Shown: positions 36,188 through 44,615 of the stretch, in pieces
How positions within the stretch are numbered: position 1 is the first letter of the stretch
Layout: each line of letters opens with the position of its first letter
Source of the DNA: Dactylosporangium vinaceum
GTDB taxonomy: Bacteria; Actinomycetota; Actinomycetes; Mycobacteriales; Micromonosporaceae
Length of the DNA stretch: 64,000 bases
NCBI RefSeq assembly: GCF_019904175.1
Contig: NZ_CP061913.1
Span: 5,208,001 to 5,272,000, forward strand
Direction: 5' to 3'
Translations under genes and position numbers: made by a program
Notes under the pieces: model-generated
The model's input: the letters and a program-made list of their open reading frames with translations, nothing else
The model's database searches: none
What the model was told of the DNA's origin: nothing

Positions 36188-37210
36188 CTAGTGCTCGGCT
36201 CCCGCGACGAGCAGCGCGAGGTCGACGAGGCGGTTGGTGTAGCCCCACTCGTTGTCGTACCAGCCGAAGACCTTCACCAGCTGCCCGTCGGCGGCGGTGA
36301 GCCCCGAGTCGAACACGCAGGAGGCCGGGTCGCCGATGATGTCACGGGAGACCAGTGGCGCGTCGCTGTAGCGCAGCACGCCGGCGAGCGGGCCCGCGGC
36401 CGCCGCGGCGAACGCGGCGTTGACCTGGTCGGTGGTGGCCGGCTGGGCCAGGCGCACGGTCAGGTCGGTCAGCGAGCCGTTCTCCACCGGCACCCGCAGC
36501 GCGATGCCGCCGAGCCGGCCGGCGAGCTCGGGCAGGACCAGGCCGATCGCCTTGGCCGCGCCGGTGCCGGTCGGGATGATGTTGGTGGCGGCGGTGCGGC
36601 CCCGCCGCGGGTCCTTGTGCGGGGCGTCGAGCACAACCTGGTCGTTGGTGTAGGCGTGCACCGTGGTCAGCGTGCCCTGCTCGATCCCGAACGCGTTGTG
36701 CAGGACCTGGGCCATCGGCGCGGCGCAGTTGGTGGTGCAGGACGCCGCGGAGACGATGTCGTGGCGCTGCGGGTCGTACGTCGCGTCGTTGACGCCGAGC
36801 ACGATCGTCGCGTCGGCATCGCGGCCCGGCGCGGAGATCAGCACCTTGCGGGCGCCCGCCTTGAGGTGCACGGCGGCGTCGTCGCGGGCCCGGAACCGGC
36901 CGGTCGACTCGATGACCAGGTCCACGTCGAGGTCCGCCCAGGGCAGGAACGCCGGGTCGCGCTGCCGGATCACCTCGATGTACTGCCCGCCGACGCTGAA
37001 GCCGCCGCCGGACGGGTCGACGTCGACGGTGCTGCGCAGGCGGCCGAACGTGGAGTCGTACTGCAGCAGGTGCGCCAGGCTCGCCGCGTCGAACAGGTCG
37101 TTGATCGCGACGACGGTGATCGGGCCCCCGAGCAGGCTGCGCTCGACGAGGCACCGCACGACGTCGCGGCCGATCCGGCCGAAGCCGTTGATGGCGATGC
37201 GGTAGGTCAT
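36188..37210 (-). CDS. gap: Glyceraldehyde-3-phosphate dehydrogenase, type I
   Basis: A 340-residue phosphorylating GAPDH, the NADH-forming step of glycolysis. It has N-G-F-G-R-I-G-R (Rossmann loop), N-D at 37-38 typical of NAD specificity, catalytic Cys158 in A-S-C-T-T-N-C, V-H-A-Y-T-N-D, and W-Y-D-N-E-W-G-Y-T-N-R. It may be an extra copy dedicated to the anaerobic programme, because a central-metabolism gap usually sits with pgk and tpi, and neither is here. The stop of the small upstream gene at 37212 nearly touches its ATG, so the two are cotranscribed from a DosR-like box. Confidence 0.95.
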   Translation of the reverse strand: MTYRIAINGFGRIGRDVVRCLVERSLLGGPITVVAINDLFDAASLAHLLQYDSTFGRLRSTVDVDPSGGGFSVGGQYIEVIRQRDPAFLPWADLDVDLVIESTGRFRARDDAAVHLKAGARKVLISAPGRDADATIVLGVNDATYDPQRHDIVSAASCTTNCAAPMAQVLHNAFGIEQGTLTTVHAYTNDQVVLDAPHKDPRRGRTAATNIIPTGTGAAKAIGLVLPELAGRLGGIALRVPVENGSLTDLTVRLAQPATTDQVNAAFAAAAAGPLAGVLRYSDAPLVSRDIIGDPASCVFDSGLTAADGQLVKVFGWYDNEWGYTNRLVDLALLVAGAEH

Positions 37211-37211
37211 G

Positions 37212-37427
37212 TCACACCGCCCCGTCGAGCACGCGGCGCGCCTCGCGCTCCACGAGCACCGGGACGAAGCCCTGGACGTCGGCGGTGGCGTACCGCTCGG
37301 CGATGCGCTGGACCGTGGTGCGGACCGTCGCGGCGTCGTGGGTGGTGGCGTACCGGCGGATCAGCCGCTGCGTCGCGTGGGCGATCGCGTGCTCCTCGAT
37401 CGCGGTCTTGTACTCGATGGCCAGCAT
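37212..37427 (-). CDS. Small helical protein, unknown function
   Basis: A 71-residue, Arg-rich, all-helical protein (three predicted helices: about 5-25, 31-47, 53-68). I do not recognise its function; it recalls short three-helix-bundle proteins seen in actinomycete stress islands. AAGGAG before the ATG is convincing and the coding end abuts gap. It is the first gene after a DosR-like box, so it should be strongly induced with gap under hypoxia if the box works. Confidence 0.72.
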   Translation of the reverse strand: MLAIEYKTAIEEHAIAHATQRLIRRYATTHDAATVRTTVQRIAERYATADVQGFVPVLVEREARRVLDGAV

Positions 37428-37499
37428 CGTGCGCTCCTTCCAGCCGATCGGTCGGCTCCGATCACCCTCCACGCTGCGCCGCGGGCGCCGCCGGGGACA

Positions 37500-37513
37500 G
37501 GGGCCAACGGCCC
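37500..37513 (-). promoter_or_regulatory. DosR-like box 5
   Basis: The minus strand reads GGGCCGTTGGCCCC, identical to box 2 at 13 of 14 positions. It lies between the divergent small helical gene (toward gap) and the small membrane-protein gene at 37595. Confidence 0.6.
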
Positions 37514-37594
37514 GTCGATGCGGGCCGGGTGCCTCAGGCGCGCCCGACCCTCCCGGCCGCACTGTCGAGGTGACGACGAAGGAGGGCAGTGGAC

Positions 37595-37792
37595 ATGCGC
37601 AATCCGAATCTGCGGGTGGTCCTGTTCGGTGCCGGTGTGGCGGCGCTGGGCGTGGCGATGAGCGACGCACTGGCCCGCCTGACCACCCGGGCCCAGCTCA
37701 CTGTGCGACAAGGCGACGGGCCCGCAGCAGGCGGGCCCACCACGGACGGCTCCCGCGCGGCGCGCGCAGCGGCGGCGCGGCACTCCGCTTGA
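37595..37792 (+). CDS. Small membrane protein, unknown
   Basis: A 65-residue protein with one hydrophobic stretch (about residues 6-22) and a hydrophilic Gly/Ala/Arg tail. GGAGG at 37581-37585 gives proper spacing to ATG 37595; GTG 37589 is too close. Its 3' part overlaps the convergent gene at 37698 by 95 bp. I do not recognise a family. Its placement behind a DosR-like box is the best hint of a role. Confidence 0.55.
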   Translation: MRNPNLRVVLFGAGVAALGVAMSDALARLTTRAQLTVRQGDGPAAGGPTTDGSRAARAAAARHSA

Positions 37793-38087
37793 GGCTGACC
37801 CAGCCGCCCGGGCCCATGTGGACGGTGCCGATGGACGGGCCCCGGCCGCGCCGGCTCCAGGCGGTGGCCACGCCGGCCGCGGCCGCCACCGTCACCGCGG
37901 CGAGCGCGTAGCCGGCCAGCCGGTGCACGTCCGCGGCCGGCACGAACCGGGCGCGGCCGCGCTCGTCGACGACGTAGAGGCCGACCGGAGTCGACCGGCC
38001 GCGGCCGGTGCGGACCGCCGGCAGGAGCGTCGTTCCGGCCGCGTGCACCGGGCCGGCGGGGGGCGGGGACAGTTCGATCCTGGTCAT
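37698..38087 (-). CDS. Membrane-associated protein, unknown
   Basis: A 129-residue protein. A soluble N-terminal part includes P-V-G-L-Y-V-V-D-E-R-G-R-A-R-F-V, one membrane helix occurs near residues 60-78, then G-T-V-H-M-G-P-G-G-W-V-S and a basic C-terminal tail with R-P-W-W-A-R-L-L-R-A-R-R. The regular sequence suggests a real gene, but I cannot name it. It is divergent from the CBS-BON gene over two DosR-like boxes and overlaps tail-to-tail with 37595-37792, so at most one of the two 3' ends may be correct as drawn. Confidence 0.6.
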   Translation of the reverse strand: MTRIELSPPPAGPVHAAGTTLLPAVRTGRGRSTPVGLYVVDERGRARFVPAADVHRLAGYALAAVTVAAAAGVATAWSRRGRGPSIGTVHMGPGGWVSLKRSAAPPLRAPRGSRPWWARLLRARRLVAQ

Positions 38088-38123
38088 GCCGACAGCGCAC
38101 CGCGACCCCGGCGGCCGCGGGAA

Positions 38124-38159
38124 GGGCGTCCGGCCCGGCGGCACCGGGACCTTCAGCCC
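38124..38159. promoter_or_regulatory. DosR-like boxes 6a and 6b
   Basis: GGGCGTCCGGCCC (38124-38136) and GGGACCTTCAGCCC (38146-38159), 22 bp from start to start, the same offset as boxes 4a/4b. They lie upstream of the CBS-BON and USP pair and of the divergent 38087 gene. Box 6b, with GGGAC-N4-AGCCC, is closest to the mycobacterial core. Confidence 0.6.
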
Positions 38160-38219
38160 GTGTGCCCGGCGCGCGGGCGGGTCACCGTTGAGGGAGACGA
38201 CACGAGAAAGGAGACGGCG

Positions 38220-38906
38220 ATGCGCGCGTTGCTCGTACGCGATGTGATGACCAGGAGCGTGGTCACGGTCTCGCCCGATCTGGGCTACAAGCAGATTGCG
38301 GACCTCCTCGTCGACATGGGCGTCAGCGCCGTGCCCGTGGTCGGCGACGACCGGAAGGTGATCGGGGTCGTGTCCGAGGCCGACCTGCTGCACAAGGTCG
38401 AGTTCAACGGTGCCGAGGTCCACGCCGGGCTGTTCGAGCGGCGCCGGTCCCGCCGGGCCAAGGAGAAGGCGGCCGGTGAGACGGCCCGCGACCTGATGAC
38501 GGCTCCGGCCGTGACGATCGCGGCGGGGGTACCGCTGACCCGCGCGGCCCGCCTCATGGAGCAGCACGAGGTGAAGCGCCTGCCCGTGCTCGACGAGGAC
38601 GGCAGCCTGATCGGCATCGTGGCCCGCCGCGACCTGCTGCGCCGCTACCTGCGCACGGACGCGGACATCCGGGCCGACGTCGTCGACGGCGTGCTGCTCG
38701 GCGTGCTGTGGCTGGACCCGCTCGAGGTGGACGTCACCGTCGCCGACGGCCACGTCACCCTCAGGGGCAAGGTCGACCGCCGCACCACCGCCCAGATCGC
38801 CGCCCGCCTCACCCGCGCCCTCGACGGCGTCGTCGGCGTCTCCGAGGAGCTCGAGTGGGGCTTCGACGACACGACCGTGCAGCACCGGTACAGCTTCGAC
38901 GCCTGA
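38220..38906 (+). CDS. CBS-pair and BON domain protein
   Basis: A 228-residue paralogue of the protein at 18402-19088 with identical architecture. CBS 1 has V-S-A-V-P-V-V-G-D, CBS 2 has V-K-R-L-P-V-L-D-E, and the BON domain has V-T-V-A-D-G-H-V-T-L-R-G-K-V. AAAGGAG precedes the ATG. The USP gene follows after 34 bp and is likely cotranscribed. Adenylate-nucleotide sensing in hypoxia is a plausible role by analogy with CBS pairs. Confidence 0.9.
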   Translation: MRALLVRDVMTRSVVTVSPDLGYKQIADLLVDMGVSAVPVVGDDRKVIGVVSEADLLHKVEFNGAEVHAGLFERRRSRRAKEKAAGETARDLMTAPAVTIAAGVPLTRAARLMEQHEVKRLPVLDEDGSLIGIVARRDLLRRYLRTDADIRADVVDGVLLGVLWLDPLEVDVTVADGHVTLRGKVDRRTTAQIAARLTRALDGVVGVSEELEWGFDDTTVQHRYSFDA

Positions 38907-38940
38907 GCGTCACCGATCCGGTCCCGAGGAGGCGCACCCG

Positions 38941-39801
38941 ATGCTGAGCAGGATCATCGCCGGGGTCGACGGGTCCGTCGCGTCGCTGGCGGCGGCGCGG
39001 ATGGCCGCCGCCGAGGCCGTCGCCGGCCACCGTCCCCTGCGCCTGGTGCACGCCCGGCTGCCGGTCGCCGACTACGCCCTGCTCCTGCCGCCGGGTATCG
39101 CCGCGGACACCCGGGCGGCCGGCCGGACCCTCGTCGAGGCGGTCCGCGACGCGCTGCGGCGGCGCCACCCCGACCTGGAGGTGTGCACCGTGGTGGCCGA
39201 GAGCACGGCCGCCGGGGCACTGCTGCGGGCCTCGCGCTCGGCCGGCCTGCTGGTGGTGGGCCGGTCCGGGCTGAACACCACGCGCCGCGGGCCGGCCGGC
39301 TCGACGGCGGCGCGGGTGGCGGTCCGGGCCGCCTGCCCCGTGATGGTGGTCGGCCCGGTGCCGCCGGACCGGGACGAGGTGGTCCTCGGCTTCGACCCCG
39401 AGGAGCCGGACGCGCCGGCCGTGCCGTTCGCCTTCGCCGCGGCCCACTGGCGCGGTGCGGGCCTGCGCATCTGCTGCGTGCGGCAGTTCGAGAACGACCA
39501 ACGGCCCGACGACGCGACAGCCCGGCGCGCGGTGCACGAGGCGATCGCCGGCTGGCGCGCGACCTACGCGGACGTGCCGGTCGCCGTCGACGTGCTCACC
39601 GGCCTGGACCCGGTGGCGCGCCTGCTGGACGCGTCGCACGAGGCCGGCCTCGTGGTCATCGGTGATCGGGACCTCGGCGTGCACCCCGCGACCGCGGCGC
39701 CGGGCCACCTGGCCGAGGTGCTCGTGCGCAATGCCGCGAGCCCGGTCGCGGTCGTGCGCCCGCCGCGCCGGCACGCCCGCCGGGTGGCCGCGCTGCCATG
39801 A
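38941..39801 (+). CDS. Universal stress protein, tandem USP domains
   Basis: A 286-residue third tandem USP. Domain 1 is recognisable (I-A-G-V-D-G-S; L-V-V-G-R-S-G-L), with an altered ATP loop ending P-A-G-S-T-A. Domain 2 is strongly diverged (L-G-F-D-P-E-E; V-V-I-G-D-R-D-L-G-V). GAGGAG precedes the ATG. It follows the CBS-BON gene in one operon, mirroring the divergent USP/CBS-BON pair at 17.4-19.1 kb. Confidence 0.85.
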   Translation: MLSRIIAGVDGSVASLAAARMAAAEAVAGHRPLRLVHARLPVADYALLLPPGIAADTRAAGRTLVEAVRDALRRRHPDLEVCTVVAESTAAGALLRASRSAGLLVVGRSGLNTTRRGPAGSTAARVAVRAACPVMVVGPVPPDRDEVVLGFDPEEPDAPAVPFAFAAAHWRGAGLRICCVRQFENDQRPDDATARRAVHEAIAGWRATYADVPVAVDVLTGLDPVARLLDASHEAGLVVIGDRDLGVHPATAAPGHLAEVLVRNAASPVAVVRPPRRHARRVAALP

Positions 39802-39868
39802 GGCGGCGGGCCCGGCCGCCGCACCGCCCGCCTCGCTCCGGCGCCGCTCGGCCCGGAGTCGCCACGCA

Positions 39869-39882
39869 GGGCCGAACGTCCC
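39869..39882 (+). promoter_or_regulatory. DosR-like box 7
   Basis: GGGCCGAACGTCCC, with the exact GGGMC-N4-GTCCC form, lies 112 bp upstream of the slipin start codon. Confidence 0.55.
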
Positions 39883-39994
39883 GCCGCACCGGACCGTCGA
39901 CCCTGCCGCCGGGGCTTTCGCCGCGTGAGGCTGGCTTCGGTGGGACCGGAGCGCGCCGGCCGGTCCGATGGCAACACGCAAAGGAGCGTGCCTC

Positions 39995-40840
39995 ATGAAT
40001 ACCGTGCTCATCGTCATCGCGGCCGTCATCGTGCTGGCCGCCGTGCTCTCGATCCGGGTCGTCAAGCAGTACGAGCGGGGCGTGGTCTTCCGCCTCGGCC
40101 GGATCGTCGGCGCCCGCCCGCCGGGCCTGCGGCTGCTGATCCCGATAATCGACCAGATGCACCGGGTCTCGCTGCGCATCGTCACCATGCCGATCCAGTC
40201 GCAGGGCATCATCACCCGGGACAACGTCAGCGTCGACGTCTCCGCCGTGGCCTACTTCCGGGTCACCGACGCGGTGAAGTCGGTCGTGGCGATCGAGAAC
40301 GTGCGGGCCGCGATCAACCAGATCGCCCAGACGACCCTGCGCAAGGTGGTCGGGCAGCACTCGCTCGACGAGACGCTCGCCGAGACCGACCGGATCAACG
40401 TCGACATCCGCGAGATCCTCGACGTGACGACCACCGAGTGGGGTGTCGAGGTCACGCTGGTCGAGCTCAAGGACATCCAGCTGCCGGACAGCATGAAGCG
40501 GGCCATGGCCCGCCAGGCCGAGGCCGAGCGGGAGAAGCGCGCAAAGATCATCAACGCCGAGGGCGAGTCGCTGGCCGCGGCGGCGCTCGGCGACGCCTCC
40601 GACACCATGATGGCCCACCCGCTGGCGCTGCAGCTGCGCAACCTGCAGAGCATGGTCGAGATCGGCGTGGACAAGAACACCACAGTGGTCTTCCCGGCCC
40701 CCCTCATGAGCACCATCGGCGAGCTCGGATCGTTCCTGGCCCGCGAGGCGGCCGCGGCCGCCCAGGTGCCGGCACCGGGGCCGCTCGCCACGACCCTGCC
40801 GGCCCCCCGCGCCGGCAACGCCGTGCCGGTCAAGGGCTGA
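39995..40840 (+). CDS. Slipin / SPFH (band 7) family membrane protein
   Basis: A 281-residue slipin: an N-terminal membrane hairpin (about 2-20) precedes an SPFH domain (V-K-Q-Y-E-R-G-V-V-F-R-L-G-R, then V-S-V-D-V-S-A-V-A-Y-F-R-V). A coiled-coil region follows (A-R-Q-A-E-A-E-R-E-K-R-A-K-I-I), with a Pro/Ala-rich tail. Slipins scaffold membrane microdomains and often pair with NfeD proteases; no NfeD is here. AAAGGAG precedes ATG 39995. A DosR-like box upstream places it as the outer member of the island. Confidence 0.92.
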   Translation: MNTVLIVIAAVIVLAAVLSIRVVKQYERGVVFRLGRIVGARPPGLRLLIPIIDQMHRVSLRIVTMPIQSQGIITRDNVSVDVSAVAYFRVTDAVKSVVAIENVRAAINQIAQTTLRKVVGQHSLDETLAETDRINVDIREILDVTTTEWGVEVTLVELKDIQLPDSMKRAMARQAEAEREKRAKIINAEGESLAAAALGDASDTMMAHPLALQLRNLQSMVEIGVDKNTTVVFPAPLMSTIGELGSFLAREAAAAAQVPAPGPLATTLPAPRAGNAVPVKG

Positions 40841-40973
40841 GAGCACGGCCCCGACCGTCCTGGTCGGCGTCGACGGCGGCCGGCCCGCGCCCGCCGCCGC
40901 CGACGCCGCCGAGGCGGCCGGCCCGGTCGCGGTGGTCATCCACGCGAGGACGGATGCGGTTGCGCGAGGCTCG

Positions 40974-40979
40974 CATACT
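40974..40979 (+). promoter_or_regulatory. -10 element of a leaderless transcript
   Basis: CATACT ends 6 nt before ATG 40986; no ribosome-binding site is present. Confidence 0.45.
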
Positions 40980-40985
40980 CCGATC

Positions 40986-42224
40986 ATGGGGCTGCGGGTC
41001 GCGATTGTCGGGGGCGGGATCGGTGGGCTGGCGCTGGCGCAGGGGCTGCGGCGCGGCGGGGTGGATGTAAAGGTGTTCGAGCGGGACGCGGGGCTCGCTG
41101 CGCGGCGGCAGGGCTACCGCATCCACCTCGACGGCCGGGCCGCGAAGGCGCTGCACGAGTGCCTGCCGCCGCAGCTGTACGAGCTGTTCCGGCACACCCT
41201 CGCCACGCCCGGCACGGCGCTGACGGTGCTCGACGAGCGGCTGAACGTCCGTCACCGGGGCGCCACCGGCGGCGGGGCCGATCCGCGGGTGGTCGAGCCC
41301 GCCGCGCTCAGCGCGCCCGCCAACCGCCAGACGCTGCGTGAGGTGCTGGCCACCGGGCTCGAGGACACGATCGCCTACGGGCGGTCCTGCATCGGGTACG
41401 ACGAGGGGCCCGGCGGGGTCCGGCTGCACTTCGCGGACGGGTCGAGGGCCGAGGCCGACGTGGTGGTCGGCGCGGACGGGGTCGGCTCGGCGGTGCGGCG
41501 CCGGCGGCTGCCGGATGCGCGGATCGTCGACACCGGGGCGCGGTGTGTCTACGGCAAGACGCTGCTCACGCCCGGCACGGCGCTGCCGGAGCCGGTTCGG
41601 GCCGGGTTCACGGCGGTCGTCGGGGGTGCGGGGCTCGGCCTGGCGTGTGCGCTCGTGCGGTTTCCGGAGCCGCCGGACGTGGCCGCGCGGCGACTGTGCC
41701 CGGCGGCGGCGGTGTCGCCTGTCGCGGACTACGTGATGTGGGCGGTGACCGGTCCGGCGGCCGGGTTCAAGGCCGGCGACGACGAGCTGCTCGGCGCGGA
41801 CCCGGGGGAGCTGCACCGGCTGGCCGCCGCGGCGATCGGCGGGTGGCACCCCCAGCTGCGGGCGCTCGTCGACGGGGCCGAGGTGGACGAGACGTTCCTG
41901 GTGCGCGTCAGCATCTCCGAGCCGGCGCCGGCGTGGGCGCCCGGGCCGGTCACCGTGCTCGGCGACGCGATCCACGCGATGAGCCCGGCCGGCGGGTCCG
42001 GCGCCAACACGGCACTCATGGACGCCGCGCTGCTGGCGGGCGCGCTGATCCGGGCCGACCGGGGCGAGGAGCCGCTGCCGGCGGCCGTCGGTGCCTACGA
42101 GGAGCGGATGCGCGAGTACGGGTACGCGGCAGTGGCGGCCTCCACCCAGAACCTGGGCACGATGTGGGCCCGCCGCCACCCGGTGCTGGCCCGGCTCGCG
42201 TGGCTGCTGGGGAAGGGCCGGTGA
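40986..42224 (+). CDS. FAD-dependent monooxygenase
   Basis: A 412-residue class A flavoprotein hydroxylase (PHBH/TetX-like). The N-terminal dinucleotide site is G-G-G-I-G-G-L-A-L-A, the second FAD motif is V-V-V-G-A-D-G-V-G-S, and G-D-A-I-H-A-M-S-P-A-G-G-S-G-A-N is the third. It uses NAD(P)H and O2 to hydroxylate or epoxidise aromatic or polycyclic substrates; no substrate evidence and no biosynthetic cluster nearby. Apparently leaderless. G+C and codon use look like the surroundings. Confidence 0.88.
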   Translation: MGLRVAIVGGGIGGLALAQGLRRGGVDVKVFERDAGLAARRQGYRIHLDGRAAKALHECLPPQLYELFRHTLATPGTALTVLDERLNVRHRGATGGGADPRVVEPAALSAPANRQTLREVLATGLEDTIAYGRSCIGYDEGPGGVRLHFADGSRAEADVVVGADGVGSAVRRRRLPDARIVDTGARCVYGKTLLTPGTALPEPVRAGFTAVVGGAGLGLACALVRFPEPPDVAARRLCPAAAVSPVADYVMWAVTGPAAGFKAGDDELLGADPGELHRLAAAAIGGWHPQLRALVDGAEVDETFLVRVSISEPAPAWAPGPVTVLGDAIHAMSPAGGSGANTALMDAALLAGALIRADRGEEPLPAAVGAYEERMREYGYAAVAASTQNLGTMWARRHPVLARLAWLLGKGR

Positions 42225-42305
42225 GCGACGGCGACACTGCGCCGCCGGGTGGGCACCGAGCGCTACGGCCGCGCTCGCAATTCCCGGAATGCCGGCCCCG
42301 GCCGG

Positions 42306-42311
42306 TACAGT
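42306..42311 (+). promoter_or_regulatory. -10 element of a leaderless transcript
   Basis: TACAGT lies 6 nt before GTG 42318; no ribosome-binding site is present. Confidence 0.5.
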
Positions 42312-42317
42312 CCGCGC

Positions 42318-43085
42318 GTGACCGCTGGCCCTGTGGTGTACAACATCTGGTTCATCCTCGGCGTGTTCATCTCCAACGGCATCGGCTGCGTCCTGTCCGT
42401 GTTCTGCCTCGTCCGGATGACCGACGCCCGGCGCTCCTTCGCCAACCGGGCCTTCCTCGTCCTCGCGGCGGCGTGGGGGATCGTCGAGACCGCCCGCGAC
42501 GACGCGCTGTTCGTAATCGCCACCGCCATACACCTGCGTGACGACAGTGTCGTGTTCTACCTGGCCCCGAGCCTGGCCCTGACCGTGGTGTCGATCGGGC
42601 TGGCCTGCGCGGTCCTCGGTGTGGCGGCGGCCAACCCCCGGCCCGTGTGGACGGTCACCGCCGGCGCCACCGTCGGGCTGCTCACCGGCGGGATGGCGGT
42701 GCAGGCGGTCCTCGCCGGCCGGTCCGGATACGCGGTGTCGATCGACGTGCCGGCGGCCGTCGCCACCGCCGCCGGGCTCGCCGCCGTCACCGCGGCGGCG
42801 GTGTTCCTGGCCACGGGCGCCACCGCCCGCTGGCGGATGACGGGGCCGATCCTGGTGCTGGCGCTGTGCATGACCGTGGCGCAGTACCTCCTGGCCGCTG
42901 AGGTCAACACCGACCTGTCGGCGGTCGAGGACAACGCCATCGGGATGAGCCCGCTGCAGCTGATCTTCATCTGCGTGGCCGCGTTCGGCGTCCGCACCAT
43001 CGTCCTGACGCTGCTCAGCATCACCGACGAGGGCAAGTTCGAGCGGGCCGCCGAATACGCCGGCACGCGCCGCGCCCCCGACTGA
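42318..43085 (+). CDS. Seven-helix membrane protein, unknown
   Basis: A 255-residue protein with about seven hydrophobic helices (roughly 8-28, 42-64, 76-98, 105-125, 137-160, 168-188, 210-232). The helices hold few charged residues; acidic/His groups cluster in loops (R-D-D-A, I-H-L-R-D-D, E-D-N). I do not recognise a family; MHYT-type sensory motifs were looked for and not found. A sensor, receptor or transporter are all possible. Leaderless start chosen from the -10 spacing. Confidence 0.7.
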   Translation: MTAGPVVYNIWFILGVFISNGIGCVLSVFCLVRMTDARRSFANRAFLVLAAAWGIVETARDDALFVIATAIHLRDDSVVFYLAPSLALTVVSIGLACAVLGVAAANPRPVWTVTAGATVGLLTGGMAVQAVLAGRSGYAVSIDVPAAVATAAGLAAVTAAAVFLATGATARWRMTGPILVLALCMTVAQYLLAAEVNTDLSAVEDNAIGMSPLQLIFICVAAFGVRTIVLTLLSITDEGKFERAAEYAGTRRAPD

Positions 43086-43157
43086 CCGGCACCGCCGCGG
43101 CGGCCTCGGCCCGGACGCCGCGGCGCGCCCGGGGCGGGACCGGGGCGGCCGGCCGCG

Positions 43158-44615
43158 CTAGGCAACCGCGCCGTTCTGGGCCAGCAGGTTCGTGTACCAG
43201 GCGTCCGCCGGGTGGTTGGTGGCCGGGTAGTTGGCCAGGGGGCTGGTGGCGCTCGACGCGCTGTCGAAGTCCCAGCCGCGCACGCTGTGGCCGCTCTGGC
43301 GGGCGGCGACGATGAACGACGAGTTCGTCGCCGTGGCCGCGTAGAACTGGGCGCCCTCCTGCAGGACGGCGGCGTCACCGGCCTGGAACTCGTCGAACGC
43401 CGTCTGCGTGTAGCGGACCCGGCCGGTCGCGACGCCGGGGGTGGCGTACAGCACCGTCTGGGCCGGGGCGGCGCCGTCGGTGCCGGTCCGCACTGTGACG
43501 CGCGAGCCGCCGGACACGGCCGTGGTCTTGTCGTAGAGCGAGTCGGAGGTCTTGGCGTTGCCGGCCCACGCCACCGTCAGCGCGGCGGCGTTGAGGGTGC
43601 CGGTCCAGGCCCAGTTCTGGCTGTTCGACTGGCTGCGGTGGACCTCGCGCAGGGTGCCGGCGGCCGTGAACCGGACGGTCGGCTGCACCCCGCTGTCGTA
43701 CTGCTTACTGGCCGACCAGGCGACTTCTCCGGTCCCGTCGAGCTGACCCACGCGGTACCAGAGACCGCTGTTGTTCTGGCTCTTGTGCACCTCGACGAGC
43801 TGGCCGTCGTCGTTGAGCGCGACGGCGGGCGTGGTGCCGGAGTCGTAGCGGCCGTGGCGCAGCCACGTGATGCGACCGTCGGGGCCGTAGGCGCCGGTCC
43901 AGTACCAGAGCGATCCGGACCCTGAATCGTGGACCTCGACGACCTGGCCGCGGGCGTTGATCGCGACGGCCGGGTTGTAGCCGACGTCGCGGCGGTACTC
44001 GGTGCGGGTGCCGGCGTCGCCCGAGATCAGGCTCAGCACGCGGCCGCGCAGCGAGCCGACGGTGCCCAGGGCGCCGGCCACGTCCCGGGCCTGGAGCAGG
44101 CGCGATCCGAAGGCGTCGACGAGCTCCTGGTTGAGCGCGGTCAGGTTGCCCTCGGCGAATGAGGGGTTGTCGGTCAGGTCGTCCTTGAGGTCGAGCATCA
44201 CGACGATCGGCGCGTGGGCCGGGTGCGCGGCCGACCACGACGAGACGGTCTGCAGCCAGTCGCGCAGCAGGCTGGAGGCGGGGTTGCCGGTGTGGTCGAC
44301 GGCGTCGCCGGGGGAGTTGTGCCCGATCGAGTAGTCGTGGTTGGCCGCGTAACCGTTGTCGTGGACGTCGAACTCGATGAAGCGGACACCGCTGTCCAGC
44401 TGGCCGGCGATGGAGCCCTTGGCGCCGTCGACGTTGCCCGAGTAGCTGTTGTGCGTCGCTTTGAAGATCGCCGAGGCGAACGGCAGGCTGTCGCCCGGCG
44501 TGGCGGCGATCGCGGCGGACCCGGCGAGAACAGCGGCGCCGGCGAGGCCCAGCGCGACGGCGGCGGCCGCGAGCCGCCGCCGGGTCCCCGGATGCAGTGT
44601 GGTCATGACGCTCAT
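43158..44615 (-). CDS. Secreted PI-PLC X-domain protein with inserted repeats
   Basis: A 485-residue exported protein. The signal peptide (about 1-37) has a long Ala/Leu core ending A-I-A-A-T. The phosphatidylinositol-specific phospholipase C X fold has catalytic His55 in A-T-H-N-S-Y and second His85 in E-F-D-V-H-D. Between the core strands and the C-terminal D-E-F-Q-A-G and W-D-F-D segments lies an insert (about 215-350) of three repeats of about 45 residues. Each has the pattern Y-D-S-G-x-x-P-x-V plus V-E-V-H-x-S and a Trp-rich strand. The repeats look like a beta-rich ligand or lectin module. Substrate may be phospholipid or glycosyl-PI. Confidence 0.8.
   Translation of the reverse strand: MSVMTTLHPGTRRRLAAAAVALGLAGAAVLAGSAAIAATPGDSLPFASAIFKATHNSYSGNVDGAKGSIAGQLDSGVRFIEFDVHDNGYAANHDYSIGHNSPGDAVDHTGNPASSLLRDWLQTVSSWSAAHPAHAPIVVMLDLKDDLTDNPSFAEGNLTALNQELVDAFGSRLLQARDVAGALGTVGSLRGRVLSLISGDAGTRTEYRRDVGYNPAVAINARGQVVEVHDSGSGSLWYWTGAYGPDGRITWLRHGRYDSGTTPAVALNDDGQLVEVHKSQNNSGLWYRVGQLDGTGEVAWSASKQYDSGVQPTVRFTAAGTLREVHRSQSNSQNWAWTGTLNAAALTVAWAGNAKTSDSLYDKTTAVSGGSRVTVRTGTDGAAPAQTVLYATPGVATGRVRYTQTAFDEFQAGDAAVLQEGAQFYAATATNSSFIVAARQSGHSVRGWDFDSASSATSPLANYPATNHPADAWYTNLLAQNGAVA

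Noticed and set aside
40986..42224. Tetracycline-inactivating TetX
   Set aside because: FAD motifs are generic for class A hydroxylases; nothing specific to TetX can be seen.
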